DNA of 64,000 nt from Spirosoma sp. SC4-14 (GCF_037201965.1 NZ_CP147518.1:2417001-2481000), one strand, 5' to 3'. Numbered from the stretch's first letter, positions 26,793 through 35,988 are shown. The notes: generated from the letters alone by a model not told the origin. Made by a program: numbers and translations.

Positions 26793-28274
26793 ATGAAATT
26801 TCTCAGCCAGTCTGCTCCAAAGGTGATGAACCGGCGCATTGCGCTGGGCTTCTTTGTGGCCGTGGTCCTGATTGCGTCGGGGTTCACATTGTCGTTCTAC
26901 AGCTATAATCAATATGGCGACGATACGGGTCGTGTTCGGCATACATATGAAGTATTGAGTTCGCTCCAGAATATTCTTTCGCTGGTAAAAGATGTTGAAT
27001 CGGGGGCGCGAGGGTATCTGCTAACGAACGATTCGACCTATCTTGAGCCTTACCAGACTGCCATTGCTGCCATACCTGGCCGAATTGAAGAACTACGTGT
27101 TCTGATGGGCGATAATCCATTACAAAAACAGCGAATCTCAAGACTAAGCCGGTTGGTTAATGCTAAAATTGATATTGCCCAACAGCGGATAAAAAACCGG
27201 GCTTCTCAGTCGCCTGTTGTTCTTAAATTGAGTGGTGAAGGCCGTCGGCGTATGGAAGCTCTTCGGCGTCATGTATCCGTGATGGTCGATACGGAACGTA
27301 CGCTGATGGAAATGCGAAACCGGCAGGCTGCCCGTTCGTTTCGAAACACGCTCATTATTATTTTTGCGTTGTCTTTACTGACCTTTCTGGCATTGGTTAT
27401 TTCCTATCGGCTACTGGAGCAGGAACTGACGCGTCGGCAGCAGAATGAAGACCAGCTTCGTGCCTATGAAGCCAGGCTTAAAGAACAAATTCGCCAACTG
27501 GAAGCGTCTAATGAAGAACTTGAGCGATTTGCATTTGTGGCCAGTCATGATCTTCAGGAGCCACTTCGAAAAATTCAGTCGTTTGCTAACCTTATTACGG
27601 ACCGATATGGCAATCTGTTCGATGGCGACAGCCTGATGTTTATGGACAAAATTGTTCACTCGGCCGAACGAATGTCGAAGCTAATTAAAGATTTATTAAA
27701 CTTTTCCCGTATTTCGAATCATCAGGAAGAGTTCAAGCCAGTGCCGCTGGCAAGTATTATCCAACGGATTCTGGACGATCAGGAACTTCGGATTAAAGGG
27801 CTTGATGTGCAGTTGGAGGTTGGTCAATTGCCTGTTATAGACGCAATTGGTAGCCAAATGGATCATTTGTTTACCAATCTGATTTCAAACGCGCTGAAGT
27901 TTACCCGAAACGATGTCAGACCTCTGTTGCGTATTCAGTCGACTCCAGTCGATGGTTCCGTGTATCCTGAACTAATTTCGGGCCGACGTTATTTCGAAAT
28001 TACAATTGCTGATAACGGAATCGGATTTGATGAAAAATATTTAGATCATATTTTTAAAGTGTTTCAGCGATTGCATGGCAAAAGCGAATTTGAAGGCACG
28101 GGTATCGGGCTGGCTATTTGCAAACGGGTAGCTGTCTCTCACCACGGCTATATCACGGCCCGTAGCCAACCCGGCCAGGGGACAACATTTATCGTAGTTC
28201 TGCCCGAAAGTCAATCATTACAAGATTATGACCGATCAAACCCAACCGAGACCTATTCATATTCTATTAGTTGA
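26793..28274 (+). CDS. CHASE3-domain sensor histidine kinase
   Basis: 493 residues from ATG 26793; upstream in-frame codons overlap a putative promoter and are excluded. TM1 lies at about 16-36, followed by a periplasmic CHASE3-type helical bundle at about 40-180 (VKDVESGARGYLLTNDSTYL, VDTERTLMEMRNRQA). TM2 is at about 185-205, followed by a coiled coil, then HisKA with the phosphorylation site His252 (FAFVASHDLQEPLRKIQSF). The HATPase domain has the N-box NLISNALKFTR, G1 DNGIGFDE, and G2 GTGIGLAICKR. It is an inner-membrane kinase of the phytochrome-like HisKA branch. Its last 47 bases overlap the response regulator gene at 28228, so the two are one operon and surely partners. Confidence 0.95.
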   Translation: MKFLSQSAPKVMNRRIALGFFVAVVLIASGFTLSFYSYNQYGDDTGRVRHTYEVLSSLQNILSLVKDVESGARGYLLTNDSTYLEPYQTAIAAIPGRIEELRVLMGDNPLQKQRISRLSRLVNAKIDIAQQRIKNRASQSPVVLKLSGEGRRRMEALRRHVSVMVDTERTLMEMRNRQAARSFRNTLIIIFALSLLTFLALVISYRLLEQELTRRQQNEDQLRAYEARLKEQIRQLEASNEELERFAFVASHDLQEPLRKIQSFANLITDRYGNLFDGDSLMFMDKIVHSAERMSKLIKDLLNFSRISNHQEEFKPVPLASIIQRILDDQELRIKGLDVQLEVGQLPVIDAIGSQMDHLFTNLISNALKFTRNDVRPLLRIQSTPVDGSVYPELISGRRYFEITIADNGIGFDEKYLDHIFKVFQRLHGKSEFEGTGIGLAICKRVAVSHHGYITARSQPGQGTTFIVVLPESQSLQDYDRSNPTETYSYSIS

Positions 28275-28692
28275 TGACGATGAGGACGATCGTTATCTTA
28301 CTCGAGAAGCGTTTCATCAGCATTATCCTGCCAGCCATATTTCATTTGCTGAAGATGGCGAAGACTTACTTGATTTTTTGACGTATCAGGGCCGTTATTC
28401 CGGGGCCGTTCATACACTACCCGAACTGATTCTTCTGGATTTGAATATGCCCCGAAAAGATGGGCGGGAGGCTCTTCGGGAAATAAAAGCCAGCGACCAG
28501 CTTCGGCATATCCCTATCGTGGTGCTGACAACGTCGGATGCCAAGGAAGATATTGAGACCTCGTATTTCAATGGAGCCAACAGCTTTATTACCAAACCGC
28601 CTACGTTTCAACGGTTGAGCGAAGTAACAAAAGCCATTGGGCAGTATTGGTTCAATGTGGTAACTGTGTGTGACCACGAAACAGAAGAATAA
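28228..28692 (+). CDS. Single-domain response regulator (CheY/Rcp1-like)
   Basis: 154 residues, almost entirely one receiver domain. The acidic pocket is DDDEDD (about 16-21), the phospho-acceptor is Asp71 (ELILLDLNMPRKDGREAL), and VLTTSD and FITKPP supply the conserved Thr/Ser and Lys. There is no DNA-binding output domain. The loop GRYSGAVHTLPELI before Asp71 is typical of Rcp1-type regulators paired with HisKA kinases. It starts inside the kinase gene (47-base overlap, different frame), so translation is coupled. Output must go through protein-protein contact or a downstream phosphorelay partner not seen here. Confidence 0.95.
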   Translation: MTDQTQPRPIHILLVDDDEDDRYLTREAFHQHYPASHISFAEDGEDLLDFLTYQGRYSGAVHTLPELILLDLNMPRKDGREALREIKASDQLRHIPIVVLTTSDAKEDIETSYFNGANSFITKPPTFQRLSEVTKAIGQYWFNVVTVCDHETEE

Positions 28693-28695
28693 ACC

Positions 28696-28741
28696 GGTGG
28701 CGAGTGACGCCCGAAAACGGGTAGTAACGTCACTCACCGCC
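28696..28741. repeat. Nested hairpin between convergent stop codons
   Basis: The outer arms 28696-28709 and 28728-28741 pair at 12 of 14 positions. Inside, CCCG-AAAA-CGGG (28710-28721) forms a second hairpin. The element lies three bases from the stop codons on both sides and lacks a T-run. It probably ends transcripts from both directions. Confidence 0.65.
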
Positions 28742-28744
28742 AAC

Positions 28745-30280
28745 TTATTTGCCGCTCAGATTAACCAGATCGACAAAAATCTTTTCCAGTTCAGCCGTTA
28801 CTACCCGATTCTGGCCGGGCGTAAATTTGTTGACTAATATACAGAAGCTCATTCGTTCGCCATCGGTTGCTGTAAAATAGCCAGCATAGGCCCGAACCCC
28901 TTCAATTGACCCACTTTTTGCCCGTATATTGCCAGCGGCTGCTGTTCGCCGGGCCAGTGATCTGACGGTTCCGGTCTGGCCAAGCACCGGAATGGTTTCG
29001 TAGAACTGAGGAAAGGTTTTTTCCCGGCTCAATGCGCTTAGAATGCCTGTCATATTATCGGCTGTGAGCGCCCCAACTGTTGATAGGCCACTTCCGTCGC
29101 GAATGCGAAAACCATCCAGATTAACGCCCTTACTTTTCCAGAACTTTAGCAAAGCCTCAATGCTATCGTCGGTAGTCGTTACTGTTTTATCTAATGTTAA
29201 TGCTGTGGTTCGCAGCAGAGCTTCTGCATACAGGTTAAGACTTTGAAAGTTTGTTTGCTGGGCCAGTTCGGCCAGAGAAGGTGATTGGTGCTGAGTAAGC
29301 TTTATTCGTTGGCCTGTTGCGGCTACCGTAGTCGATAAGCCACCACCTACCGAAACCGGAGCACCACTAACCACAACATTAGTCTGTTGGAGTTGTTGAT
29401 GAAGAGCAAAGGCCGTAAAATAAGCAGGATCGGGTAGCGCACCTTTCACACTGAATTCGTTGGCTGGCTCACCAATGGGCACTTTTCCGGTTAGCCACTG
29501 CTGATTCATGAACGGAGCACCGTAAATGTTGACATGATCGCCGGTATGGGCCGCATCGGTTGTTACCGTATTTTGAAACGTAAGATATGGGATGGCCGGG
29601 TCGGTGCGTAGAACAGGAGCGGGGGTATTGATGCTGCGTCCTGTTTTGAAAAAAACCCGATATAAATTTTCGTTGATGTTCAGCGCACTTAGGCTGGCCC
29701 CGTAGTAATTGCCCAGATCGCCAAAAGGCCAGGTGTCGGGAGTTGTTAATGTGTTGTATAGGCTGGCATCACCTATCACGGAACCCTGAATGCGACGGAT
29801 ACCCACCGATTTGACTGCCAACGCCCAATATTCGAGGAGTGAACTCAGATCAAAATAATTAGGAAAACGCCAACTCCCCAGCGATGGATCGCCACTACCC
29901 CTTATGTATACATTTCCGGTTAAAACGCTGTCTTTTATACTGCCGTCGTATTCAAGCGTTGTTGTATAGGTGTAGGTGCTCCCGAGCACAGCCAGAGCGG
30001 TTCCGGTGGTTATAAGTTTTAGGGTTGAGGCTGATGGAAGACTTTGGCGGGCATTGTAGCCAATTAGCTCAGTACCATCACTAACCCGCCTGATGGATAA
30101 GGCAACGGTGCCGAAACGAGCCGCTGGCCCCGACTGGAAAGCTTCGACATGGGCCAGCAATCGCTGTATGGCCAGCGAATCGGCAACGGAGAACCGACGA
30201 GAGGGAATTGTGCTCCAGCCACAGGTGCTGAATTGGCAAATAAGCAGAGAAATGGATAACCAATGGCAAAAATGGGGCAT
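28745..30280 (-). CDS. dacB: D-alanyl-D-alanine carboxypeptidase/endopeptidase (PBP4 type)
   Basis: 511 residues with an N-terminal hydrophobic export signal (about 1-23). The three penicillin-binding motifs are SxxK at Ser85 (SASTLKLITTG), SxN (QTNFQSLNLYAEALL) and KTG-type KSG (IRAKSGSIEGVRAYAGYF). The large insertion between motifs 1 and 2, with GSGDPSLGSW and IQGSVIGDASLYN, identifies the class C type 4 (DacB/PBP4) group. These are periplasmic enzymes that trim or cleave peptidoglycan cross-links. The ATG at 30278-30280 is used. It is divergent from the beta-CASP gene at 30423, with only 142 bases between them, and convergent with the response regulator. Confidence 0.95.
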   Translation of the reverse strand: MPHFCHWLSISLLICQFSTCGWSTIPSRRFSVADSLAIQRLLAHVEAFQSGPAARFGTVALSIRRVSDGTELIGYNARQSLPSASTLKLITTGTALAVLGSTYTYTTTLEYDGSIKDSVLTGNVYIRGSGDPSLGSWRFPNYFDLSSLLEYWALAVKSVGIRRIQGSVIGDASLYNTLTTPDTWPFGDLGNYYGASLSALNINENLYRVFFKTGRSINTPAPVLRTDPAIPYLTFQNTVTTDAAHTGDHVNIYGAPFMNQQWLTGKVPIGEPANEFSVKGALPDPAYFTAFALHQQLQQTNVVVSGAPVSVGGGLSTTVAATGQRIKLTQHQSPSLAELAQQTNFQSLNLYAEALLRTTALTLDKTVTTTDDSIEALLKFWKSKGVNLDGFRIRDGSGLSTVGALTADNMTGILSALSREKTFPQFYETIPVLGQTGTVRSLARRTAAAGNIRAKSGSIEGVRAYAGYFTATDGERMSFCILVNKFTPGQNRVVTAELEKIFVDLVNLSGK

Positions 30281-30322
30281 AACTGCGTTTAGAGACGGTT
30301 AGGCGATTCGGGGTCTATTTTG

Positions 30323-30330
30323 TACTTTTG
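30323..30330 (+). promoter_or_regulatory. Possible -7 element for the beta-CASP gene
   Basis: TACTTTTG fits TAnnTTTG. The bases at the -33 distance read TTAG instead of TTG, so only the -7 box is well supported. The leader before ATG 30423 would be about 85 bases. Confidence 0.4.
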
Positions 30331-30422
30331 CAAACTTACATAATACTTACCACCTGACTTGTGTTAAAAACTCCACCCTTGACGAGAGATCGAAAAACGC
30401 ATCGGAATATTAAGCTGTACGC

Positions 30423-31868
30423 ATGAAATTATCGTTTCTGGGGGCGGCCCGGCAGGTAACAGGTAGTATGTACCTGCTGGAACTAGAGGATGACTATCGC
30501 ATCCTGATTGACTGTGGATCGGACATGGAGAGACCCAACTCCAACGGTCAATCTGGATTACACGAAGCCGCTCCAACTATTCCTCACCGGGGATTTTTCC
30601 CGTTTGAGGCTTCGAGTATAAATGTGGTATTACTGACCCACGCCCACGTTGACCATTCGGGTAATCTGCCAAACCTGTATCGGGAAGGGTATGAAGGCCA
30701 GATTCTGTGTACTGAACCAACGCTGGCTCTAACCAATGTATTGCTGAAAGATGCCGCATCGCTCAATCAGAAGCGGATCAATGACCTGAATGTCAGCAAA
30801 AAACAGAAAGTGAAAGAGCGGCAGGTACAGATGCAGAAAACGCTCTATCTGGATAAACAGGTGCGGGAGGCAATGGAGAATGTTGTCCCCATTGCATTCA
30901 ACCGAAAGTTCAGACTTACCAGCAACGTTGATGTCACGTTTATTCCGGCGGGCCATCTGCTGGGAGCCGCTCATATCGTGATCAATGTGTTTGAAAATGG
31001 AGAGCGTAAGAGTATTTGCTTCTCGGGCGATATTGGTCGGAAGAACTACCCACTCCTGGTCGACCCGGCACCCGTGCCCGCTGTTGATTATCTGGTTTGC
31101 GAAAGCACGTATGGCAATCGGTTGCACGAGAACCACATGTCGCCCGAAGACGCACTGGCCGATGTAATCCAGCGGACCTGTATCGACATTCCCGGACGCC
31201 TTATTATTCCGTCATTCAGCGTTGGGCGAACCCAGGCGCTGTTGTATACATTAAATCGGCTTTATACGGAACGGAATTTTCCGCCAATACGCGTGTTTTC
31301 GGATAGCCCTATGGCATTTGAAAGCTCCAAAATTTACACACAGCATATCAGAATGCTGAATGGCGAGGCTAAAGAATTCTACGAAGAGAATGAAGTACTG
31401 TTCGATTTTCAGAACTTTCAGTTTCTCGAATCATCAAAAGCCAGTAAGGCCGTTTCTGACTATGCCGAACCATGTATTATTATTTCCTCGTCGGGAATGG
31501 TGCAGGGCGGGCGGGTTGAACACCACGTTGCTCAAAATATTAGCAACCCTTACTCAACCATTCTGATTATTGGCTACTGTGCCGAAGGTACCCTGGGGTG
31601 GCGTCTTCTGAATGGACAGCAAACGCTGAGCATCAAAGGGAAAGATCATCAGGTACTGGCCAATATTGAGAAAATAGACGTGTTTAGCGGGCATGGCGAC
31701 CGCAATGATTTGATGAGTTTTGTTGGCAAACAATCGCCCGAAACGCTAAAAAATATTTTTCTTGTTCACGGTGAATACGAAAGCATGGAGTCCTTTAAGG
31801 CAACCCTGTCTGAAGCTGGCTACCCGCAGGTAACTATTCCCAAAAAAGGCGAAAGCTTCGACTTATAA
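30423..31868 (+). CDS. Metallo-beta-lactamase-fold RNA-processing enzyme with beta-CASP domain
   Basis: 481 residues. The metal motif HAHVDHSG (His73, His75, Asp77, His78) is followed by FIPAGHLLGAAH and FSGDIGR, giving the remaining zinc ligands. ESTYGNRLHE starts the beta-CASP part, which holds RLIIPSFSVGRTQALLYTLN and FSDSPMA. The RMMBL-like C-terminus has IIISSSGMVQGGRVEHH and DVFSGHGDRNDL with LVHGEYESM. This is the architecture of CPSF73-like/YSH1-type bacterial ribonucleases. It is presumably a cytoplasmic endo- or exoribonuclease. It heads a plus-strand run with accA, the HAD phosphatase and the site-2 protease, though gaps of 50-84 bases leave the operon unproven. Confidence 0.94.
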   Translation: MKLSFLGAARQVTGSMYLLELEDDYRILIDCGSDMERPNSNGQSGLHEAAPTIPHRGFFPFEASSINVVLLTHAHVDHSGNLPNLYREGYEGQILCTEPTLALTNVLLKDAASLNQKRINDLNVSKKQKVKERQVQMQKTLYLDKQVREAMENVVPIAFNRKFRLTSNVDVTFIPAGHLLGAAHIVINVFENGERKSICFSGDIGRKNYPLLVDPAPVPAVDYLVCESTYGNRLHENHMSPEDALADVIQRTCIDIPGRLIIPSFSVGRTQALLYTLNRLYTERNFPPIRVFSDSPMAFESSKIYTQHIRMLNGEAKEFYEENEVLFDFQNFQFLESSKASKAVSDYAEPCIIISSSGMVQGGRVEHHVAQNISNPYSTILIIGYCAEGTLGWRLLNGQQTLSIKGKDHQVLANIEKIDVFSGHGDRNDLMSFVGKQSPETLKNIFLVHGEYESMESFKATLSEAGYPQVTIPKKGESFDL

Positions 31869-31939
31869 GTAGTGAGTATTTCGACGCGAGGAGTCCCCGA
31901 TTAGGGTACTTCCTGCTTCTTACTCCTAATGACTAGCTC

Positions 31940-32893
31940 ATGAGAACATACCTCGATTTTGAAAAGCCTATAGCCGATCTTGAAGCGCGGCTGGAAGAGA
32001 CCAAGAAATTAGCCCAAACCAGTAATGTCGATGTTACTGAAGCGGTTAACATGCTGGAGCTTAGTATCGACAAACTCCGTCGGGAAATATTTCAGAATCT
32101 TACCCGCTGGCAGCGGGTACAACTGTCGCGTCATCCAGATCGTCCTTATACGCTTGATTACATTTCGCTCATGTGTGATCAGTTTATCGAACTGCATGGC
32201 GATCGCACCGTTCGCGATGATCCGGCTATGGTAGGCGGATTTTGTGAGTTGGGTGGGCAGACAGTAATGATTATCGGGCAACAGAAAGGGCGGAATACCA
32301 AACAGCGTCAACACCGCAATTTTGGGATGCCTAATCCTGAAGGGTATCGGAAAGCACTTCGGCTCATGAAACTGGCCGAAAAATTTAATAAACCGATCAT
32401 TACCCTGATCGATACGCCGGGCGCATTTCCTGGACTAGAGGCCGAAGAGCGTGGCCAGGGCGAAGCCATTGCGCGTAACCTGAAAGAGATGTTTATGCTG
32501 ACAGTGCCGGTTATCTGCATTGTTATTGGTGAAGGCGCTTCGGGCGGAGCGTTGGGTATTGCTATTGGCGATCGAGTGTTGATGCTCGAAAATACCTGGT
32601 ATTCAGTTATTTCTCCCGAAAACTGCTCTACTATCCTTTGGCGTAGCTGGGACTTTAAAGAACAGGCCGCCGAAGCCATGAAGCTGACAGCCCGCGACAT
32701 GGAGCTTTATAAACTGGTGGATGGCATTGTGGAAGAACCGATTGGCGGAGCGCACAACGATCATCAGCAAATGGCTTATATTTTAAAAAATGTAATCCTC
32801 AACGCTTTGGCCGAGCTGAATGCCATTGATGCTCAGGAACGGATCAATCAACGGATCGATAAGTTCTGCTCAATGGGTGTTGTGCTGGAGTAA
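31940..32893 (+). CDS. accA: Acetyl-CoA carboxylase carboxyltransferase subunit alpha
   Basis: 317 residues, the standard length. Family blocks are [14 protein letters not shown] at the N-terminus, [83 protein letters not shown] and [16 protein letters not shown]. Together with AccD it transfers carboxyl from biotin-BCCP to acetyl-CoA, the first step of fatty acid synthesis. accD and accBC are not in the window. It is cytoplasmic. The start ATG at 31940 is fixed by the conserved beginning. Confidence 0.98.
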   Translation: MRTYLDFEKPIADLEARLEETKKLAQTSNVDVTEAVNMLELSIDKLRREIFQNLTRWQRVQLSRHPDRPYTLDYISLMCDQFIELHGDRTVRDDPAMVGGFCELGGQTVMIIGQQKGRNTKQRQHRNFGMPNPEGYRKALRLMKLAEKFNKPIITLIDTPGAFPGLEAEERGQGEAIARNLKEMFMLTVPVICIVIGEGASGGALGIAIGDRVLMLENTWYSVISPENCSTILWRSWDFKEQAAEAMKLTARDMELYKLVDGIVEEPIGGAHNDHQQMAYILKNVILNALAELNAIDAQERINQRIDKFCSMGVVLE

Positions 32894-32943
32894 CATTATA
32901 AACTGAACAGTGCTGATACAGTGGCAAAATCATTAAAATTCTG

Positions 32944-33558
32944 ATGATTCGTAACCTCATTTTTGACCTCGGCGACGTTATTATTCCGATTGACCTAACG
33001 GCTCCCATCCGTAATTTTGCTATGCTGGCTAATGTGTCGGAAGAGCAGGTACGGACGATCTGGAAAGAACACAACTTTATTAATCATTACGAAACCGGCC
33101 TGATCGATGACGAAGCGTTTCGGTCTCATGTTCGGTCACTGCTTAAGAATGATGACTGGGCCGACGAAGTGATCGACACGGCCTGGAATACGGTTCTGCT
33201 CGATTTGCCTGTGGAGCGTATTCAGCGAATCAAAGAATTAAAGCCACATTATCGACTGTTTTTGCTCAGTAATACCAGTCCAATTCATATTCGGCGTGTC
33301 AATCAGGTGCTGGCTGGGTTGAATCAGCCCACGCTTGGGGATCTTTTTGAGCAGGTGTTTTATTCGTACGAGGTTCGGTTGGCAAAACCATCGCCCGAAA
33401 TCTATCAGCATGTGCTAACTGAAGCCGGATTGGTTGCCAGCGAAACGGCGTTCTTCGACGATAATGCTGCGAACATACAAGCCGCTGCAGCGTTAGGGAT
33501 TCAGGCGGTGCATGTGTTACCGCCTAAGACAATTTTAGATTATTTAAAGGATATATGA
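32944..33558 (+). CDS. HAD-superfamily phosphatase (YihX-like)
   Basis: 204 residues. Motif I is LIFDLGDVIIPID: the nucleophile is Asp8, and the +2 position is Gly rather than the usual Asp, as in the YihX (glucose-1-phosphate phosphatase) branch. Motif II is LFLLSNTSPIH, motif III is the Lys in EVRLAKPSPEIYQH, and motif IV is AFFDDNAANIQAAAALGIQAVH. The helical cap lies at about 15-90. It is a cytoplasmic phosphatase of small molecules; the substrate cannot be set from sequence. It lies 50 bases after accA. Confidence 0.92.
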   Translation: MIRNLIFDLGDVIIPIDLTAPIRNFAMLANVSEEQVRTIWKEHNFINHYETGLIDDEAFRSHVRSLLKNDDWADEVIDTAWNTVLLDLPVERIQRIKELKPHYRLFLLSNTSPIHIRRVNQVLAGLNQPTLGDLFEQVFYSYEVRLAKPSPEIYQHVLTEAGLVASETAFFDDNAANIQAAAALGIQAVHVLPPKTILDYLKDI

Positions 33559-33642
33559 AGTAAACGGTATGATTCACAAGCGATCGGTAGGTTCATTGTT
33601 GAACAACCTCATACATCAAATTTCATAGATCATACAGTACTG

Positions 33643-34794
33643 ATGAGTCAACGCACCAAAACGTACCTCCTCCACGGAGGTCTTTTTTTAATCACGCTGG
33701 TCACAACAACGATGGCGGGAGCCGAGTGGATGTTTGGGCGGCTGTTTATTCCGATTGATGGAATGAAAACGTTGGGCTGGGATGAATTTGTGCAGGGCTT
33801 TCAGTTTTCGATACCCTTTCTGGCCATTTTGACCGTCCATGAGTTTGGGCATTATTTTACTGCTAAAGCCAATCGTGTTCGCGTTACGTTGCCATACTAT
33901 ATTCCGCTCTGGTTAGGAATCGGACAGAGCATAGGCACCCTCGGGGCGTTTATTCGTATCAAGGATTACATCAATAGCCGGAAGAAATACTTCGATATTG
34001 GCATTGCTGGGCCGCTGGCTGGTTTTGCTCTGGCGCTGGTTGTGTTGTGGTATGGCTTCACTCACCTGCCACCGCCTGAATTTATTTTCACAATTCATCC
34101 CGAGTATCAGAAGTGGGGCCTCAACTACGGTCAGTTTGCGTATCAGAATTTGCCGCCGGGGGCTGCTGTCGGTTTGGGCGACAACCTGCTCTTTAGCTTC
34201 TTCAAAAACTACGTTGCCGATCCTGCCCGTTTGCCGCACCAGTATGAGATGATTCATTATCCGTATCTGATGGCAGGCTACCTGGCACTGTTTTTTACAT
34301 CCCTGAATCTTATTCCCATCGGCCAGCTCGATGGAGGGCATATTCTGTATGCGCTAATTGGGCGGGACTTGTATCGGTGGGTGGCTCCGGCACTGTTTAT
34401 CGTTTTTGCCTTTTATGCCGGTTTGGGGTTGTTTAAACCAACCGATTTTGCGGTCCCATCCGACGAAGCCTTTTTTTCGGAGTTAGGTAATTTCGCACTC
34501 TACATCGTATTTCTATATCTCGCTTTTGCCAACATTAGCGAGAACCGTATGACTTCTCTCCTGATTACCCTCAGTGTAGTGGCGACTCAGCTTGTTTTTT
34601 CCTGGGTACAGCCACAATGGGAGGGATATCAGGGATTTCTGGTCTTCGTTTTTGTGCTGGGGCGTTTTCTCGGAATCTATCACCCCGAAACTGAGTTGCA
34701 GGAACCGCTCGATACCAAACGCAGGATAATGGGCTGGCTGGCACTGATCGTTTTTGTACTGTGTTTTAGTCCAAAACCTTTTTTGTTCTCGTAG
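33643..34794 (+). CDS. Site-2 protease family membrane metalloprotease (EGY-like)
   Basis: 383 residues with six to eight membrane helices. The zinc site is HEFGH (His66, Glu67, His70) within a helix, with the third ligand in NLIPIGQLDGGHILYALIGR. The stretch LPYYIPLWLGIGQSIGTLGAFIRIKD and IGIAGPLAGFALAL place it near plant EGY and bacterial S2P homologues without a PDZ domain (quoted stretches are described in part: LPYYIP, then GTLGAFIRIK). It should cleave transmembrane helices within the inner membrane, but no anti-sigma factor or other substrate gene is nearby. It converges with radC; a self-complementary CTTGTCGACAAG lies in the 23-base gap. Confidence 0.92.
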   Translation: MSQRTKTYLLHGGLFLITLVTTTMAGAEWMFGRLFIPIDGMKTLGWDEFVQGFQFSIPFLAILTVHEFGHYFTAKANRVRVTLPYYIPLWLGIGQSIGTLGAFIRIKDYINSRKKYFDIGIAGPLAGFALALVVLWYGFTHLPPPEFIFTIHPEYQKWGLNYGQFAYQNLPPGAAVGLGDNLLFSFFKNYVADPARLPHQYEMIHYPYLMAGYLALFFTSLNLIPIGQLDGGHILYALIGRDLYRWVAPALFIVFAFYAGLGLFKPTDFAVPSDEAFFSELGNFALYIVFLYLAFANISENRMTSLLITLSVVATQLVFSWVQPQWEGYQGFLVFVFVLGRFLGIYHPETELQEPLDTKRRIMGWLALIVFVLCFSPKPFLFS

Positions 34795-34817
34795 ACTTGT
34801 CGACAAGGTAACTTCTG

Positions 34818-35513
34818 TTATAGAATACCTTCATCCGCAAAACTGTAGTAGGCTTTGTCGGTAAAAATCAAATGGTCGAGTACGGGTATTTCCAGAACGC
34901 GTCCGGCTTCCTTCAACTTGCGGGTAAGTTCTTTATCGGCCTGCGACGGCATTAGATTGCCAGAAGGATGGTTGTGAATCAGAATGATTGCTGATGCCAG
35001 ATAGTCAAGCGCCTGTTTGAAAATAATTTTGGCGTCGGCAACCGTACCTGACACCCCACCCGAGCTTATTTGGACAGGCCGCAGCACTTCGTTGGCCCGG
35101 TTTAGAAGCAAAAGCCAGAACTCTTCGTGGGGCTTGTCCATCAGGTGCGGAATCATTTCATTGTACGCATCGCGTGAGCAGGTGATTCGGGCTCGTTGCG
35201 GGCGGTCCTGTTCTTTCCGACGGCGGCCCAACTCAAGAGCAGCTACAATACTAATGGCTTTTGCTTCGCCAATACCTCTGAATTTGGAGAGATCTTTAAC
35301 ACTCAGCCTGGCTAGCTCATTTAGGTTGTTACCAACACTTTTCAGAATTATTTTGGCTACATCGACGGCGGTTAGGTCGACCGTGCCCGAGTTGATCAAT
35401 ATGGCGATGAGTTCGGCTTCCGAAAGGGCAGCTTTGCCCTTTAGCATCAGCTTTTCGCGCGGGCGGTCTTCTTCGGCCCAGCTTTGAATGGTGCCGGAGG
35501 TTGTATAGGTCAT
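34818..35513 (-). CDS. radC: RadC-family JAB-domain protein
   Basis: 231 residues. The N-terminal UPF0758 domain (about 1-100) has helix-hairpin-helix-like LSKFRGIGEAKAISIVAALE. The C-terminal JAB/MPN metalloprotease-like domain carries the metal motif with His170, His172 and Asp183 (ILIHNHPSGNLMPSQAD). It was once thought to act in DNA repair; the true biochemical role of chromosomal RadC is unsettled. The start at 35511-35513 matches the family. It follows rpsT in the same direction but is separated by that gene's terminator at 35556-35587. Confidence 0.95.
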   Translation of the reverse strand: MTYTTSGTIQSWAEEDRPREKLMLKGKAALSEAELIAILINSGTVDLTAVDVAKIILKSVGNNLNELARLSVKDLSKFRGIGEAKAISIVAALELGRRRKEQDRPQRARITCSRDAYNEMIPHLMDKPHEEFWLLLLNRANEVLRPVQISSGGVSGTVADAKIIFKQALDYLASAIILIHNHPSGNLMPSQADKELTRKLKEAGRVLEIPVLDHLIFTDKAYYSFADEGIL

Positions 35514-35555
35514 GGAAACGAGCTAGTTACGGAGGTTTTCGTTCCTAAAGTGCAT

Positions 35556-35587
35556 AAAAAAACCTTATCTGCAAAAAAGATAAGGTT
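35556..35587 (-). terminator. Rho-independent terminator of rpsT
   Basis: A perfect 10-bp stem AACCTTATCT / AGATAAGGTT (35561-35570 and 35578-35587) with a 7-base loop. Read leftward it ends in seven T. It lies 46 bases past the rpsT stop codon. Confidence 0.93.
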
Positions 35588-35632
35588 CTTATACGATAAA
35601 ACTAGTACTATAAACGCTTGCTCCGTTAGCTA

Positions 35633-35899
35633 CTAAGCAGCCGCCGGTTTAAGACCGTTTACCAGACGAGCCAGTTTCGATTTATTGTTAGCCGCTTTGT
35701 TTTTGTGGATAACATTGCGTTTTGCCAGTTTATCCAGCGCCGACGAAACTGATTTGAATAATTCAACCGCCATTGCATGATCGGTTGTGGTACGTAGTTT
35801 TTTTACCATGTTCCGGGTCGTTACGTGCTGATAACGGTTCAACAACCGCTTTTTAGCGCTCGACCGGATTGCTTTTTTTGCTGACTTATGGTTTGCCAT
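35633..35899 (-). CDS. rpsT: 30S ribosomal protein S20
   Basis: 88 residues, very basic and helical: MANHKSAKKAIRSSAKKRLL, NRYQHVTTRNMVKKLR, VSSALDKLAKRNVIHKNKAA, SKLARLVNGL. The length and the start MANHKSA are typical. It binds 16S rRNA early in 30S assembly. It has its own promoter (35939-35969) and terminator (35556-35587), so it is monocistronic. Confidence 0.98.
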   Translation of the reverse strand: MANHKSAKKAIRSSAKKRLLNRYQHVTTRNMVKKLRTTTDHAMAVELFKSVSSALDKLAKRNVIHKNKAANNKSKLARLVNGLKPAAA

Positions 35900-35938
35900 T
35901 TGTATGTATTATGAAATCGTTGTCGCGATAAGAGGGCG

Positions 35939-35969
35939 CAAAAATAAGAAATTCGGCTGGAACAATCAA
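35939..35969 (-). promoter_or_regulatory. rpsT promoter embedded in the upstream gene's terminator
   Basis: Read leftward: TTG at 35969-35967, a 20-base spacer, TATTTTTG at 35946-35939, a full match to the Bacteroidota consensus. The -33 element lies in the loop of the terminator at 35941-35988 and the -7 element coincides with its T-run. The start site would be near 35931, about 30 bases before the rpsT ATG. Confidence 0.8.
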
Positions 35970-35988
35970 TAGTTGCAGCCGAATTTCT
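35941..35988 (-). terminator. Rho-independent terminator of the Dabb gene, overlapping the rpsT promoter
   Basis: A perfect 13-bp stem AGAAATTCGGCTG / CAGCCGAATTTCT (35947-35959 and 35976-35988). Read leftward it is followed by TTATTTTTG. It lies 15 bases after the stop codon of the gene at 36004. Confidence 0.9.

Noticed and set aside
34796..34807. Self-complementary CTTGTCGACAAG between the site-2 protease and radC genes
   Set aside because: Only 12 bases with no loop; chance occurrence or a weak element, not enough to call a feature.
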